Shown here one piece after another: positions 9,718 through 18,918 of a DNA stretch of 64,000 bases. The stretch is from the NCBI RefSeq assembly GCF_022213065.1, contig NZ_JAKLJA010000003.1:248001-312000 (forward strand), in the 5' to 3' direction. This stretch comes from Paraburkholderia tagetis. GTDB taxonomy: Bacteria; Pseudomonadota; Gammaproteobacteria; Burkholderiales; Burkholderiaceae. The stretch's first letter is position 1. Each line of letters opens with the position of its first letter. The translations under genes and the position numbers were made by a program. Under the pieces are notes generated by a model. The model saw nothing but the letters and a program-made list of their open reading frames with translations. It was not told the origin of the DNA and ran no database searches.

Positions 9718-10802
9718 CGCTTTGCGCCATACCACCACTTGCCATCATTGTCGAGCGTCTGCCGCACATCTTTCCAGACGGAACCGAACACCGAAATTAC
9801 GTCGTCCGAGAAATGGCCGCGCGCACCATCTACGTGATGTTCTACGCCGGCGCAGTGGAAGGTGGCGACGAATGGATACGTCCGAGTCAGGTCACTGACA
9901 TGAATGACGAACAGGCGGCAAAGACCGACGAGGACAGCCGACGGGCTTGGATCGCCAACTCCATGTCGACGAAGAAGATACGCCCACCAGATGCCTGGTA
10001 TGCGGCCAACAGTCGGGAACCCGTTCGAGACGAAACGATCCGGACGGGCTTCATTCCTTGCCGGGCTATCATCGAGCGCAGCGGCGTGCCAACCACTTCA
10101 TCCAAGCCAAAGTACGCATTGAACGCTGGATTTGCTGAGTTGTTCGCCCCCGCCCTGACTGGCGACGCACTCGACAGTGCCATCACCGCGTGGCAGGCTG
10201 CGCATCTTTCGAAGGCTGCCATGTCGCGTCTTCGCCTGATGAAGCAAGGTGCCACCGCTGCCAAGGACGCGGTATCCGTCACGTTCCCCAACGGCGAAAT
10301 CCGTTCGCTGAAGCCGGGACCGTCGAGCGTGATAGCGAGGGCGGTCATCGAAGTTTTTGCGCCACGGTTTCTGAAGCAGCCGACCGTCCTTTGGTTGTCG
10401 GAGTCGGGCAACAAGGTGGTCGCACGTGACGAAGAGCTTGCCAATGCGCTTGGACTGAAAATCGATGCGAGCAAAGCATTGCCGGACATCATTTTGGTCG
10501 ATCTGGGTGCAGACCCAGGTGGCACAGACATGTTGGTCGTTTTCACCGAAGTGGTGGCGTCGGACGGTCCGATCAACCGAGAGCGCAAGGTTGCTCTGAC
10601 GACGATGGCGCTCGAAGCGGGCTTTGATGAGCGCCATCTTGCGTTTCTGACGGCGTACCTTGATCGTTCGGGGCAACCGTTCCGCAAGAGCATTTCCGAA
10701 CTGGCATGGGGCTCGTATGCCTGGTGCGCTTCCGAGCCGGAGCACATTATGGAATTGTGGGCGGGCAACGCACGGAAGTTGTCCGATGGAGCATTCGAGT
10801 AG
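9714..10802 (+). CDS. BsuBI/PstI-family restriction endonuclease
   Basis: Type II endonuclease of 362 aa. The C-terminal third carries the BsuBI/PstI catalytic core: PDIILVDLGADPGG (about 257-270), LVVFTEVVASDGPIN (about 274-288) and RKVALTTMALEAGF, a PD-(D/E)xK-type arrangement; the end SYAWCASEPEHIMELW also fits the family. The N-terminal part is the specificity region. I place the start at GTG 9714, which overlaps the methyltransferase stop as GTGA and follows GGAG by 11 nt; an upstream ATG at 9678 is in frame but lies within the methyltransferase gene. PstI and BsuBI cut CTGCAG, but the specificity of this relative cannot be read from sequence. Confidence 0.88.
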   Translation: MTLCAIPPLAIIVERLPHIFPDGTEHRNYVVREMAARTIYVMFYAGAVEGGDEWIRPSQVTDMNDEQAAKTDEDSRRAWIANSMSTKKIRPPDAWYAANSREPVRDETIRTGFIPCRAIIERSGVPTTSSKPKYALNAGFAELFAPALTGDALDSAITAWQAAHLSKAAMSRLRLMKQGATAAKDAVSVTFPNGEIRSLKPGPSSVIARAVIEVFAPRFLKQPTVLWLSESGNKVVARDEELANALGLKIDASKALPDIILVDLGADPGGTDMLVVFTEVVASDGPINRERKVALTTMALEAGFDERHLAFLTAYLDRSGQPFRKSISELAWGSYAWCASEPEHIMELWAGNARKLSDGAFE

Positions 10803-10823
10803 CATCCCTCTCCCGATAGCGTC

Positions 10824-11345
10824 TCAATGCTCGTGCGGATGGCGATGAATCGGATCGACCCAGTAGACCGTTTCCGGCGCTTCGACGGCGTCGATGTTCA
10901 GGTTCACGACCACGGCTTCGTTGTCGCTGCGCACGAGCACGCATTCGAGTGGATCGTCGGTACTCGCGTTGATCTCCTGGTGCGGCACGTAGGGCGGCAC
11001 GAAGATGAAGTCGCCGGGGCCCGCTTGCGCGGTGAACTCGAGGTGCTCGCCCCAGCGCATGCGCGCGTGGCCGCGCACCACGTAAATCACGCTTTCGAGC
11101 GCACCGTGATGATGCGCGCCCGTCTTCGCGTTCGGATGGATCGTCACGGTGCCGGCCCAGATCTTTTGTGCGCCCACGCGCGCCGCGTTGATCGCGGCGG
11201 CCCGGTTCATGCCGGGCGTTTGCGCCGTGTTCGTGTCGAGCTGGTCGCCGCGAATCACCTTGACGCCGTTCTCGCGCCAGTCGGGTGTGTGCTCGTGATC
11301 GTGCCCGGGATCGTGCGCATGGTCGTGATCGTGGTCGTGACTCAT
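10824..11345 (-). CDS. Cupin-domain protein with His-rich termini
   Basis: Small cytoplasmic protein of 173 aa with one cupin barrel: the metal-binding motif 1 reads HPNAKTGAHHHGALESVIYVV and motif 2 PGDFIFVPPYVPHQEIN, so His and Glu ligands for a metal ion are in place. The N-terminus is a run of His-Asp pairs (MSHDHDHDHAHDPGHDHEH) and the C-terminus ends HRHPHEH, suggesting extra metal binding or storage. The start has GGAGA seven bases upstream. Function could be a small-molecule oxygenase, isomerase or sensor; nothing in the context decides it. It lies right against the end of the restriction-modification patch. Confidence 0.85.
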   Translation of the reverse strand: MSHDHDHDHAHDPGHDHEHTPDWRENGVKVIRGDQLDTNTAQTPGMNRAAAINAARVGAQKIWAGTVTIHPNAKTGAHHHGALESVIYVVRGHARMRWGEHLEFTAQAGPGDFIFVPPYVPHQEINASTDDPLECVLVRSDNEAVVVNLNIDAVEAPETVYWVDPIHRHPHEH

Positions 11346-11361
11346 CGAGATGTCTCCAGTG

Positions 11362-11392
11362 AAAAAAGCCCGCCCCAGACGGGACGGGCTTC
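11362..11392 (-). terminator. Intrinsic terminator of fusA
   Basis: On the minus strand a GC-rich stem (AGCCCGTCCC pairing with GGGGCGGGCT) is followed by TTTTTT. It lies just after the elongation factor G stop and before the cupin start, so it separates the two transcripts. Confidence 0.85.
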
Positions 11393-11433
11393 GAGCCCCG
11401 CGCCTCGCGTGCAGACGAGGCGCGGCGAGCGTC

Positions 11434-13542
11434 CTATTGCTTCTTCGAGCTGATGACCGCCTCGGCCACGTTTTGCGGCGTTTCGGCGTAGTGCTTGAAC
11501 TCCATCGTGTAAGTGGCGCGGCCCTGCGTGAGCGAGCGCAGCGACGTGGAGTAGCCGAACATCTCCGAGAGCGGCACCTCGGCGCGCACGATCTTGCCGC
11601 CGCCGCCCGCGATGTCCTCCATGCCCTGCACGATGCCGCGCCGGCTGGAGAGGTCGCCCATCACGTTGCCCATGAAGTCCTCGGGCGTCTCGACTTCGAC
11701 GGCCATCATCGGTTCGAGCAGGATCGGCTTGGCCTTGCGCATCGCTTCCTTGAAGGCCATCGAGCCGGCCATGCGGAACGCATTCTCGTTGGAGTCCACG
11801 TCGTGGTACGAGCCGAACGTGAGCGTCACCTTCGTGTCGACCACGGGATAGCCCGCGAGCACGCCGGCCTTGAGCGTCTCCTGAATGCCCTTGTCGACGG
11901 CCGGAATGAACTCGCGCGGAATCACGCCGCCCTTGATGGCGTCGACGAATTCGTAGCCCTTGCCCGGCGGCTGCGGCTCGAGCGTAATGACCGCGTGGCC
12001 GTATTGCCCGCGCCCGCCCGATTGCTTGACGAACTTGCCTTCGACATCTTCGACCTTGTGCTTCACGGTCTCGCGATACGCCACCTGCGGCTTGCCGACG
12101 GTTGCTTCGACGTTGAATTCGCGCCTCATGCGATCGACGAGAATTTCGAGGTGCAGCTCGCCCATGCCCGAGATGATGGTCTGGCCGGATTCCTCGTCGG
12201 TTTGCACGCGGAACGACGGGTCTTCCTGCGCGAGCCGATTGAGCGCGATGCCCATCTTCTCCTGGTCGGCCTTGGTCTTCGGCTCGACGGCCTGCGAGAT
12301 CACGGGCTCGGGGAAGATCATCTTTTCGAGCACGATGGCATGCGCCGGATCGCAGAGCGTGTCGCCCGTCGTCGCTTCCTTCAGGCCCACGGCCGCCGCG
12401 ATGTCGCCCGCGCGCACCTCCTTGATTTCCTTGCGCTCGTTCGCGTGCATCTGCAGGATGCGCCCGAGGCGCTCCTTCTTGTCCTTGGTGGCGTTGAGCA
12501 CCGTGTCGCCCGAATTCACCACGCCCGAATAAACGCGGAAGAAGATCAACTGGCCGACGAACGGGTCGGTCATGATCTTGAACGCGAGCGCGGAAAACGG
12601 CTCGTCGTCGCTCGGGTGACGCTCGATCTCCTGGTCGTGGAGGTCGTGGCCGAGAATCGCGGGCACGTCCACGGGCGAGGGCAGATAGTCGATCACGGCG
12701 TCGAGCATCGCCTGCACGCCCTTGTTCTTGAACGCGCTGCCGCAGAGCATCGGCACGATCTCGTTGGCGATCGTGCGCTTGCGCAGCCCGGACTTGATCT
12801 CTTCCTCGGTCAGGCTCTCGTGGTCGTGGAGGTACTTATCGAGCAGCGTTTCGTCGGCTTCGGCGGCGGCTTCGACCATTTTTTCGCGCCACGCGTGCGC
12901 AAGCTCGATGAGATTGGCGGGAATGTCCTCGTACTCGAACTTCACGCCCTGGCTCTCGTCGTCCCAGACGATCGCCTTCATCTTCACGAGATCGACCACG
13001 CCCTGGAAGTGGTCTTCGGCGCCCACCGGAATCTGGATGGGCACGGCCAGGCCCTTCAGGCGCTCGCCGATCTGCCGCTGCACGCGGAAGAAATCCGCAC
13101 CGACGCGGTCCATCTTGTTGACGAACGCAATGCGCGGCACCTTGTACTTGTTCGCCTGGCGCCACACGGTTTCCGATTGCGGCTGCACGCCGCCCACGGA
13201 GTCGTACACCATGCAGGCGCCGTCGAGCACGCGCATGGAGCGCTCGACTTCGATGGTGAAGTCGACGTGCCCCGGGGTGTCGATGATGTTGATGCGATGC
13301 TCGGGGTAGTTGCCGGCCATGCCCTTCCAGAACGCGGTGGTCGCGGCCGATGTGATGGTGATGCCGCGTTCCTGTTCCTGCTCCATCCAGTCCATGGTCG
13401 CCGCGCCGTCGTGAACCTCGCCCAGCTTGTGATTCACGCCGGTGTAGAAGAGGATGCGCTCGGTCGTCGTGGTTTTGCCGGCATCGATGTGAGCGCTGAT
13501 CCCGATGTTGCGATAGCGCTCGATGGGAGTCTTGCGAGGCAC
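11434..13542 (-). CDS. fusA: Translation elongation factor G
   Basis: GTPase that drives ribosomal translocation, 702 aa from the chosen start, matching the usual length. The G domain has AHIDAGKT (G1), [11 protein letters not shown] (G2), DTPGHVDF (G3) and NKMD (G4), followed by domains II to V with GRGQYGH and the C-terminal SRRGIVQGM stretch. I chose the GTG at 13542, read as [16 protein letters not shown], because AAGGAG stands just upstream; ATG at 13569 has no binding site. The gene stands alone with its own terminator rather than in a str operon with rpsL-rpsG-tuf, so it is probably the second EF-G copy seen in many Burkholderiaceae. Confidence 0.95.
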   Translation of the reverse strand: MPRKTPIERYRNIGISAHIDAGKTTTTERILFYTGVNHKLGEVHDGAATMDWMEQEQERGITITSAATTAFWKGMAGNYPEHRINIIDTPGHVDFTIEVERSMRVLDGACMVYDSVGGVQPQSETVWRQANKYKVPRIAFVNKMDRVGADFFRVQRQIGERLKGLAVPIQIPVGAEDHFQGVVDLVKMKAIVWDDESQGVKFEYEDIPANLIELAHAWREKMVEAAAEADETLLDKYLHDHESLTEEEIKSGLRKRTIANEIVPMLCGSAFKNKGVQAMLDAVIDYLPSPVDVPAILGHDLHDQEIERHPSDDEPFSALAFKIMTDPFVGQLIFFRVYSGVVNSGDTVLNATKDKKERLGRILQMHANERKEIKEVRAGDIAAAVGLKEATTGDTLCDPAHAIVLEKMIFPEPVISQAVEPKTKADQEKMGIALNRLAQEDPSFRVQTDEESGQTIISGMGELHLEILVDRMRREFNVEATVGKPQVAYRETVKHKVEDVEGKFVKQSGGRGQYGHAVITLEPQPPGKGYEFVDAIKGGVIPREFIPAVDKGIQETLKAGVLAGYPVVDTKVTLTFGSYHDVDSNENAFRMAGSMAFKEAMRKAKPILLEPMMAVEVETPEDFMGNVMGDLSSRRGIVQGMEDIAGGGGKIVRAEVPLSEMFGYSTSLRSLTQGRATYTMEFKHYAETPQNVAEAVISSKKQ

Positions 13543-13785
13543 GGTGATCTCCTTGGAATAACGCGCCATGGAAAGTGCCGGGCGGCGCGCGGCGCGGCCT
13601 GCGCGCGGTCCGGCGGTCCGCGCGGCGGCGTGCTCGGGGTGTTGCAGCGTGCTTTGAGCAGGCGCGCGCCGCGCGGCGGATTACTAGGATAGCGCTTGCG
13701 CGGCGCTTTTGCTGAACGGGTGTCAGAGCCCGAAAAGGCCGCTCGCCCAAGGCGTCGTGGTGTGGCGAGACGCGGGCGCGGGCGC

Positions 13786-13820
13786 AAAAAAACCGGCGCC
13801 GCGGACTGCGGGGGCCGGCT
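13786..13820 (-). terminator. Intrinsic terminator downstream of the DUF192 gene
   Basis: Minus-strand stem built from AGCCGGC and GCCGGTT, with a C/G-rich loop region, followed by TTTTTTT. It is about 195 nt past the DUF192 stop, so the 13-bp tandem repeats would be transcribed as a 3' untranslated region. Confidence 0.7.
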
Positions 13821-13870
13821 CGTGTGTGTATCGGTGGGCTGACGACGCCAGATCGAACGTGCCAGGTCGA

Positions 13871-14013
13871 ACGAACCTGAGCGACGAACCTGAGCGACGA
13901 ACCTGAGCGACGAACCTGAGCGACGAACCTGAGCGACGAACCTGAGCGACGAACCTGAGCGACGAACCTGAGCGACGAACCTGAGCGACGAACCTGGCCC
14001 GACGAACCTGAGC
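13871..14013. repeat. 13-bp tandem repeat (about 11 copies)
   Basis: The unit acgaacctgagcg is repeated perfectly from 13871, with units at 13884, 13897, 13910 and so on to 13988; the tenth ends in ggccc, and one more copy follows at 14002. Because 13 is not a multiple of three it is not a protein repeat. The array begins a few bases after the DUF192 stop codon and ends before the terminator, so it lies in the 3' untranslated region. Copy number is likely to vary between strains. Confidence 0.95.
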
Positions 14014-14015
14014 GC

Positions 14016-14543
14016 CTACTGCAGCGGCGGCAGGCCTTGCATCTTCATGCCGGGCTTGATGCCCTTCGTCGTGAACCAGCCCTTGCTCATTTCGAGCGCG
14101 TAGGTGCCGTTATTGCGCGGGCAGTGGTTATTGGTGGTTTCGGCCTGCATTTCGTCGATGTCCGTGATCGTGCCGTCAGCGCGCATGAACGCGATCGACA
14201 GCGGGATCAGCGTGTTCTTCATCCAGAAGCAGTGCACGGCGTTCTCGCCGAATGCGAACAGCATGCCTTCGTTCGGCGCGAGCTGCGTGCGATACATGAG
14301 GCCTTGCTCGCGGTCGGCGTCATTGGCGGCCACGGCGGCGTCGATGACGAACATGCCTGCCGTGAGTTTCACGTGCGGAAAGTCGCCGGGCTGCTTGGCG
14401 CCGGGCGGCATCTGCTGGGCATGCGCGACGCTGCTGGTGGCGGCCGTCGTGAACGTGAGGGCCGCGATGGTGCCGACCACGGCGAGCGGCAAAGCGACGG
14501 CGAGCGTGCAACGCGCGATGAGCGGGCGCAGGGAAAATCGCAC
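14016..14543 (-). CDS. DUF192 family secreted protein
   Basis: Exported protein of 175 aa. A signal peptide (basic start MRFSLRPLIAR, hydrophobic LAVALPLAVVGTIAALTF, cleavage near VAHA-QQ) leads into a DUF192 domain with the family phrases REQGLMYRTQLAPNEGMLF, HCFWMKNTLIPLSIAF and IDEMQAETTNNHCP. The family is widespread in bacteria and archaea, forms a small beta-fold, and has no settled biochemical role. The gene is followed by a 13-bp tandem repeat array and then a terminator. It appears monocistronic. Confidence 0.9.
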   Translation of the reverse strand: MRFSLRPLIARCTLAVALPLAVVGTIAALTFTTAATSSVAHAQQMPPGAKQPGDFPHVKLTAGMFVIDAAVAANDADREQGLMYRTQLAPNEGMLFAFGENAVHCFWMKNTLIPLSIAFMRADGTITDIDEMQAETTNNHCPRNNGTYALEMSKGWFTTKGIKPGMKMQGLPPLQ

Positions 14544-14663
14544 GAGTAGGCTCCTTGCTTGAGAATAATCCGCGCATGTTACGCGAGTACGTCAACGCGG
14601 GTCAAAACGTGCAGCGACCTCGTGGCCGCAGCGCGTTCAACGCTTGATGGGCAATGCAAAAAC

Positions 14664-14699
14664 AAAAAGGCAGAGCGCCTTGCGACACTCTGCCTTTCA
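14664..14699 (-). terminator. Intrinsic terminator of the small Lys/Ala-rich protein gene
   Basis: A 10-bp stem AAAGGCAGAG / CTCTGCCTTT followed on the minus strand by TTTTTGTTTTTG. It lies 55 nt past the stop of the 69 aa gene. Confidence 0.85.
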
Positions 14700-14753
14700 A
14701 CCGCGGTGAAGATCGGCGCGATGCGCCGTTCTTCGATGCGTCTTTCAGCGAGC

Positions 14754-14963
14754 TTACTCCGAAGCTGCCGAAGCGGCTTCAGCCTTAGCTGCCTTCTTGT
14801 GCGACTTCTTGTGCGACTTCTTGTGCGTAGCCTTGTGAGCCGGTGCCGAAGCAGCAGCAGCCGGAGCTGCCGATGCCGGAGCAGCAGCTTCCGGAGCCGA
14901 AGCTTGTGCGAATGCAGCCGTTGCGAAGAGGCCAGCGACCAGAGCAGCGATCAGTTTGTTCAT
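14754..14963 (-). CDS. Small secreted Ala/Lys/His-rich protein
   Basis: A 69 aa protein with signal peptide MNKLIAALVAGLFATAAFA and a mature part made of Ala, Pro and Ser followed by a basic tract of HKKSHKKSHKK. GAGGA lies nine bases before the ATG and a strong terminator follows, so this is a real monocistronic gene. Composition recalls acid-shock and other small, charged periplasmic proteins; similar Lys/Ala-rich small proteins are common in Burkholderia relatives. The function is unknown. A role in buffering or binding polyanions at the cell surface is only a guess. Confidence 0.75.
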   Translation of the reverse strand: MNKLIAALVAGLFATAAFAQASAPEAAAPASAAPAAAASAPAHKATHKKSHKKSHKKAAKAEAASAASE

Positions 14964-15308
14964 GTTGTGAATCCTCAGCTTGAGTTAATTAACCAAGTGA
15001 CCCGGTTATTGGAGTCAGGTCGGTAAACGTGCCATCCACCTTTCGGTTGACAGTCACGATCGACAAATTCGGAACAAATTCGCGACCATATCTGTCAGCG
15101 GTCGGGACCGTGCATTGCTACACGAGGACCCGGAAGGCTGAATGCCGGATAGCTTCGGGCGGCATCTGCGTGAAATAACGCATGGTTTCGCGAACCGGTT
15201 GACGCGAAATATTTATTTGCTTCGTCTTGCGCCAGATTTGCACGGCAACACGCCGATACGCGGCGCATGCAACAAGGCGCGAACGAGCGAAAAGTGCTTG
15301 CGCAACAG
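14964..15308. other. Intergenic region, no gene seen
   Basis: Holds the upstream region of the small Lys/Ala-rich gene and the 3' flank of rluE. It is AT-richer than its surroundings near 14980-15080. No convincing coding frame, RNA gene or terminator was found. Confidence 0.3.
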
Positions 15309-15905
15309 TCACTTGTGCGCGGCACGCGTGGGTGTCGCGCGGCGCCAGGGGGCATCGGTGGGGACCTCGACACTCGCGCCGGGGACGAGTCCCAGAGAAA
15401 AAATATCGAGCGAACCGATTGCCACGCGCACGAGACGCAGCGTGGGAAATCCCACCGCCGCGGTCATGCGCCGTACCTGGCGGTTCTTGCCCTCGCTGAT
15501 GGCGAGTTCGATCCACGTGGTCGGAATCGCCGCGCGATAGCGAATGGGCGGTGTGCGCGGCCACAGGAGATCGGTGTCGGCATCGGCGATTTTTTTGGCG
15601 CGGCAGGGCTGCGTCACGAAATCGCCGAGATCGACGCCGCGCTCGAGCGCCGCGAGCGCGGCGTCACCGGGCGCGCCTTCGACCTGTGCCCAGTAACGCT
15701 TCACGAGCTTGCGCCGCGGTTCGGCAATACGCGATTGCAGCGCGCCGTCGTCGGTGAGCAGCAGCAGGCCTTCGCTGTCCGCATCGAGACGGCCGGCTGG
15801 ATAGACGCCCGGCGTCTTGACCCAGTCCGCAAGCGACTGGCGCGTTTCGTGCGGCGAGAACTGGCAAATCGTGCCGAACGGTTTGTTGAGAGCGATCAAG
15901 CGCAT
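15309..15905 (-). CDS. rluE: 23S rRNA pseudouridine synthase RluE
   Basis: Pseudouridine synthase of the RsuA/RluB/E/F group, 198 aa, expected to modify one uridine of 23S rRNA. The start MRLIALNKPFGTICQF gives the family's beginning, the catalytic Asp is in the motif PAGRLDADSEGLLLLT, and the C-terminal SEGKNRQVRRMTAAVGFPTLRLVRVAIG is the RNA-binding closing element. There is no S4 domain, as expected for RluE. Upstream in-frame codons exist to 16070, but homology begins at the ATG at 15905. Confidence 0.9.
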   Translation of the reverse strand: MRLIALNKPFGTICQFSPHETRQSLADWVKTPGVYPAGRLDADSEGLLLLTDDGALQSRIAEPRRKLVKRYWAQVEGAPGDAALAALERGVDLGDFVTQPCRAKKIADADTDLLWPRTPPIRYRAAIPTTWIELAISEGKNRQVRRMTAAVGFPTLRLVRVAIGSLDIFSLGLVPGASVEVPTDAPWRRATPTRAAHK

Positions 15906-16274
15906 GACGAAGAGGGCAAAAGGGGCAAGCGTGCCGACGAAAAATGAAAAGTGGAAATCAGGGTGCGCCGCGATATTAATGCATAACGCGCCACGTTGAG
16001 TGGTGAGTCTTATATAAGACATAAAACATGCGCAAAACATGCGCGTTGGGCGGCGGGCGCGAACCGGCATCGGGCTGTGAGGCCGTCACCGCCACCTGCG
16101 CGTTGCAGCGCAGTATGAACGCGCCGCGGAGCCGACGGCCCGAGCGCTCGGGGCGTGGGCTAGAATAACGACCAGACCCTGGTGCCGCCGCACACAGCCG
16201 GCCTGCCGTCAAGCACATACTGTTTTTCGATTCTCTTCGCGGTCGACAGACCGATCCCCCTACTGGAGTTGATC
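15906..16274. other. Divergent promoter region between rluE and icd
   Basis: About 370 nt separating two divergent genes. An AT-rich patch (15980-16035) is the likely place for promoters; no element matches consensus clearly enough to annotate. No small gene is supported. Confidence 0.35.
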
Positions 16275-17531
16275 ATGCCGTATCAGCACATTAAGGTCCC
16301 GGCCAGCGGTGAAAAGATCACCGTCAATCCGGATTTTTCGCTCAATGTCTCCGATCAGCCGATCATCCCGTATATCGAGGGCGACGGTACCGGCGTCGAC
16401 ATTACTCCGGTCATGCTCAAGGTGGTCGACGCGGCGGTCCAGAAAGCCTACGCGGGCAAGCGCAAGATTCACTGGATGGAGATCTACGCGGGCGAAAAGG
16501 CCACGCGCGTATATGGCCCTGATGTGTGGCTGCCCGACGAGACGCTTGAGGTCGTGAAGGACTATGTCGTGTCGATCAAGGGCCCGCTCACGACGCCGGT
16601 GGGCGGCGGCATCCGCTCGCTGAACGTGGCGCTGCGCCAGCAGCTCGACCTCTATGTGTGTCTGCGTCCGGTGCAGTACTTCAAGGGCGTGCCGTCGCCG
16701 GTGCGCGCACCTGAGAAGGTCAACATGGTGATCTTCCGCGAGAACTCGGAAGACATCTACGCGGGTATCGAGTGGCCGGCGGAATCGGAAGGCGCGAAGA
16801 AGATCATCAAGTTCCTGCGCGAAGAGATGGGCGTCTCCAAGATCCGCTTCCCGGACAGCTCGGGTCTCGGCATCAAGCCGGTCTCGCGCGAAGGTACGGA
16901 GCGTCTCGTGCGCAAAGCGATCCAGTACGCGATCGACAACGAGCGCCGTTCGGTGACGCTCGTGCACAAGGGCAACATCATGAAGTTCACCGAGGGCGCG
17001 TTCCGCGACTACGGCTATGCGCTCGCGCAGAAGGAGTTCGCGGCGGAACTCATCGACGGCGGCCCCTGGATGAAGGTCAAGAACCCGAAGACGGGCGGCG
17101 ACATCGTGATCAAGGACGTGATCGCCGATGCTTTCCTACAGCAGATCCTGCTGCGCCCGGCCGAATACGACGTGATCGCCACGCTGAATCTGAACGGCGA
17201 CTACATCTCGGACGCGCTGGCCGCGCAAGTGGGCGGCATCGGCATTGCACCGGGCGCGAACATGTCGGATTCGGTGGCGATGTTCGAAGCCACGCACGGC
17301 ACGGCGCCGAAGTACGCAGGCAAGGATTATGTGAATCCGGGCTCGGAGATTCTTTCCGCTGAAATGATGCTGCGCCACCTCGGCTGGACGGAGGCGGCGG
17401 ATCTCATCATCGCTTCGATGGAGAAGTCGATTCTGCAGAAGCGCGTGACCTACGATTTCGCGCGGCTCATGGAAGGCGCGACGCAAGTGTCCTGCTCGGC
17501 CTTCGGCCAGGTGATGATCGACAATATGTGA
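16275..17531 (+). CDS. icd: NADP-dependent isocitrate dehydrogenase
   Basis: TCA-cycle enzyme converting isocitrate to 2-oxoglutarate and CO2 with NADP reduction; 418 aa, the normal bacterial length. Recognisable parts are [18 protein letters not shown], the phosphorylatable loop [13 protein letters not shown], the substrate-binding [16 protein letters not shown], the nucleotide segment [16 protein letters not shown], and the C-terminal [19 protein letters not shown] chose ATG 16275 (MPYQHIKVP), with TGGAG upstream, over an in-frame ATG at 16182. It is monocistronic with a strong terminator. Confidence 0.97.
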   Translation: MPYQHIKVPASGEKITVNPDFSLNVSDQPIIPYIEGDGTGVDITPVMLKVVDAAVQKAYAGKRKIHWMEIYAGEKATRVYGPDVWLPDETLEVVKDYVVSIKGPLTTPVGGGIRSLNVALRQQLDLYVCLRPVQYFKGVPSPVRAPEKVNMVIFRENSEDIYAGIEWPAESEGAKKIIKFLREEMGVSKIRFPDSSGLGIKPVSREGTERLVRKAIQYAIDNERRSVTLVHKGNIMKFTEGAFRDYGYALAQKEFAAELIDGGPWMKVKNPKTGGDIVIKDVIADAFLQQILLRPAEYDVIATLNLNGDYISDALAAQVGGIGIAPGANMSDSVAMFEATHGTAPKYAGKDYVNPGSEILSAEMMLRHLGWTEAADLIIASMEKSILQKRVTYDFARLMEGATQVSCSAFGQVMIDNM

Positions 17532-17550
17532 TGCAGTCGATGTACACGAA

Positions 17551-17586
17551 TACCCCGGCGACCGAAAAGGCTGCCGGGGTTTTTTG
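17551..17586 (+). terminator. Intrinsic terminator of icd
   Basis: Stem ACCCCGGC / GCCGGGGT followed by TTTTTTT, 20 nt after the icd stop codon. Confidence 0.9.
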
Positions 17587-17621
17587 CTTCGGAATTATCT
17601 GCTTTCAAGCACGATGAATTC

Positions 17622-18203
17622 TTAGTCGACGAGTCGCGTAATCTTTTGCCCTTGTACGCCTAGGCCCGCCATCAGGCCGGACTGCCCATAGATGAATGCA
17701 TAGACATCCGCCTTCTCGGTGGTGGTCGTGATGTCCTTGGCCGCGCCCGAATTGGAGACGACGACGGTCGGGCCCATGCCGACTGCCCAGCCATCGGCCT
17801 TGTTAAGGCCTTGAATTGCTTCCGGTGTCATCAGGATCATGGCTTCCGAATAGTCCTGTGCGCCCACTTGCAGGCAGCACGACACCGCCGCGACGCTGTA
17901 ATAGCCCAGTACCTTCGCACCGTCAGCCGAGAACAACACGCCCTTGCCGCCTTCTCCGCCGATCAACAAGCCCGCCTTCACGACGCTTGGAAAGACCAGA
18001 ATGCCCGCGGCATTGGTGCTGAGTTCCGTCGCATTCTTCGAGTTCAAATAGAGCTTGCCCAGGGCTGCACGCGCCGCCTGTTCGAGCTGCGCGCGCGCAG
18101 TTGCTTCGCTGGCGGGCGAGGCGGTGTTGGAGACCGTGGTCGAGCAGGCGGCAACGAGCAGCGCGGAAAGCAGCGCGGCGATGCGCAGGGGTCTGAGAGA
18201 CAT
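17622..18203 (-). CDS. SYLF/Ysc84-domain lipoprotein
   Basis: Lipoprotein of 193 aa. The signal MSLRPLRIAALLSALLVAAC ends in a lipobox (LVAAC), so Cys20 would be lipidated. The mature protein has the SYLF pattern: KNATELSTNAAGILVFPSVVKAGLLIGGEGGKGVLF, then YYSVAAVSCCLQVGAQDYSEAMILMT and ADVYAFIYGQSGLMAGLGVQG. SYLF domains bind phospholipids in eukaryotes; the bacterial lipoproteins are probably attached to the outer membrane on the periplasmic side. It converges with icd and diverges from the copper-related genes. Exact role unknown. Confidence 0.88.
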   Translation of the reverse strand: MSLRPLRIAALLSALLVAACSTTVSNTASPASEATARAQLEQAARAALGKLYLNSKNATELSTNAAGILVFPSVVKAGLLIGGEGGKGVLFSADGAKVLGYYSVAAVSCCLQVGAQDYSEAMILMTPEAIQGLNKADGWAVGMGPTVVVSNSGAAKDITTTTEKADVYAFIYGQSGLMAGLGVQGQKITRLVD

Positions 18204-18410
18204 GGTAGTGACGCTCCGTTTTTGTTTGGATGGCGCTCGTCAGGGCATTCCGTTTCCGGGCGCGGGCGAGACGGCGCAGATCTTATCGAGCAGTCCTGCA
18301 TATTTCTTTGTTGTACTCACGGCATGCAGTGCGATCTGGGGCGCATTACGAGGCCGACTGTGCGCTATCATGACGCGCATCAATTGCGCTCATTTGCTGT
18401 CTTGTTTCGC

Positions 18411-18764
18411 ATGACGTTCCTGTGCCGTCTCCTCCTCGCTGGCCTGTTCGCGCTCTTTGCCATGAGCGGCGCCAGCGCATGCGAGCCCGTGCAACGAGGC
18501 GCGGTCCCATCGCCGGTCTCGTTTGCCGCGCACGAAGTCGCGGCAAACGCTCATTGCGGCGTCATGGAGCATGCAAGCCCGCATAGCGGTTGTGCCGGCC
18601 ACGCGAGTGGCTGTGCTACTGGCTGCTGCGCGCATTGCGCCGCACCGCCTGGCGGCACGCGCGTCGCTGCGGGCGTGCCAAGGCATTCCCCACGCTTTGC
18701 TCCTGCCGCCGCACTGCGCGCGGGCATCACCCACGCGCCTCCGCTACCGCCTCCCATCGTCTGA
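18411..18764 (+). CDS. Small Cys/His-rich secreted protein, probable copper-related
   Basis: A 117 aa protein with a signal peptide (MTFLCRLLLAGLFALFAMSGASA) and a mature stretch holding many metal ligands: HCGVMEH, HSGCAGHASGCATGCCAHC. It lies 154 nt upstream of the multicopper oxidase gene on the same strand. Small secreted proteins of this kind commonly accompany copper-resistance oxidases, so copper binding or delivery is the natural inference; it is not a known enzyme. The C-terminal third is Pro/Ala-rich. The start codon at 18411 gives a sound signal peptide. Confidence 0.7.
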   Translation: MTFLCRLLLAGLFALFAMSGASACEPVQRGAVPSPVSFAAHEVAANAHCGVMEHASPHSGCAGHASGCATGCCAHCAAPPGGTRVAAGVPRHSPRFAPAAALRAGITHAPPLPPPIV

Positions 18765-18918
18765 ACGCGGGCACTCCTTCGTCTCATGATGCGGGGGCGG
18801 CCCGATGCATGCCCGAGGGGCTTCGTCGTGCGGTGTGACGCATGCGAAGCCAAAGGCCGTACGCGCGGCGCGCTGTCTTTGCGCGTCGCGTCGTCAGGTG
18901 TGTTTGAGGAATTCATCG

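Noticed and set aside
11350..13692. A 780-codon open frame on the plus strand opposite fusA
   Set aside because: Same type of mirror frame; EF-G on the minus strand is unmistakable.
13871..14013. A CRISPR array at the 13-bp repeats
   Set aside because: Units are contiguous with no spacers and are far too short; no cas genes are nearby.
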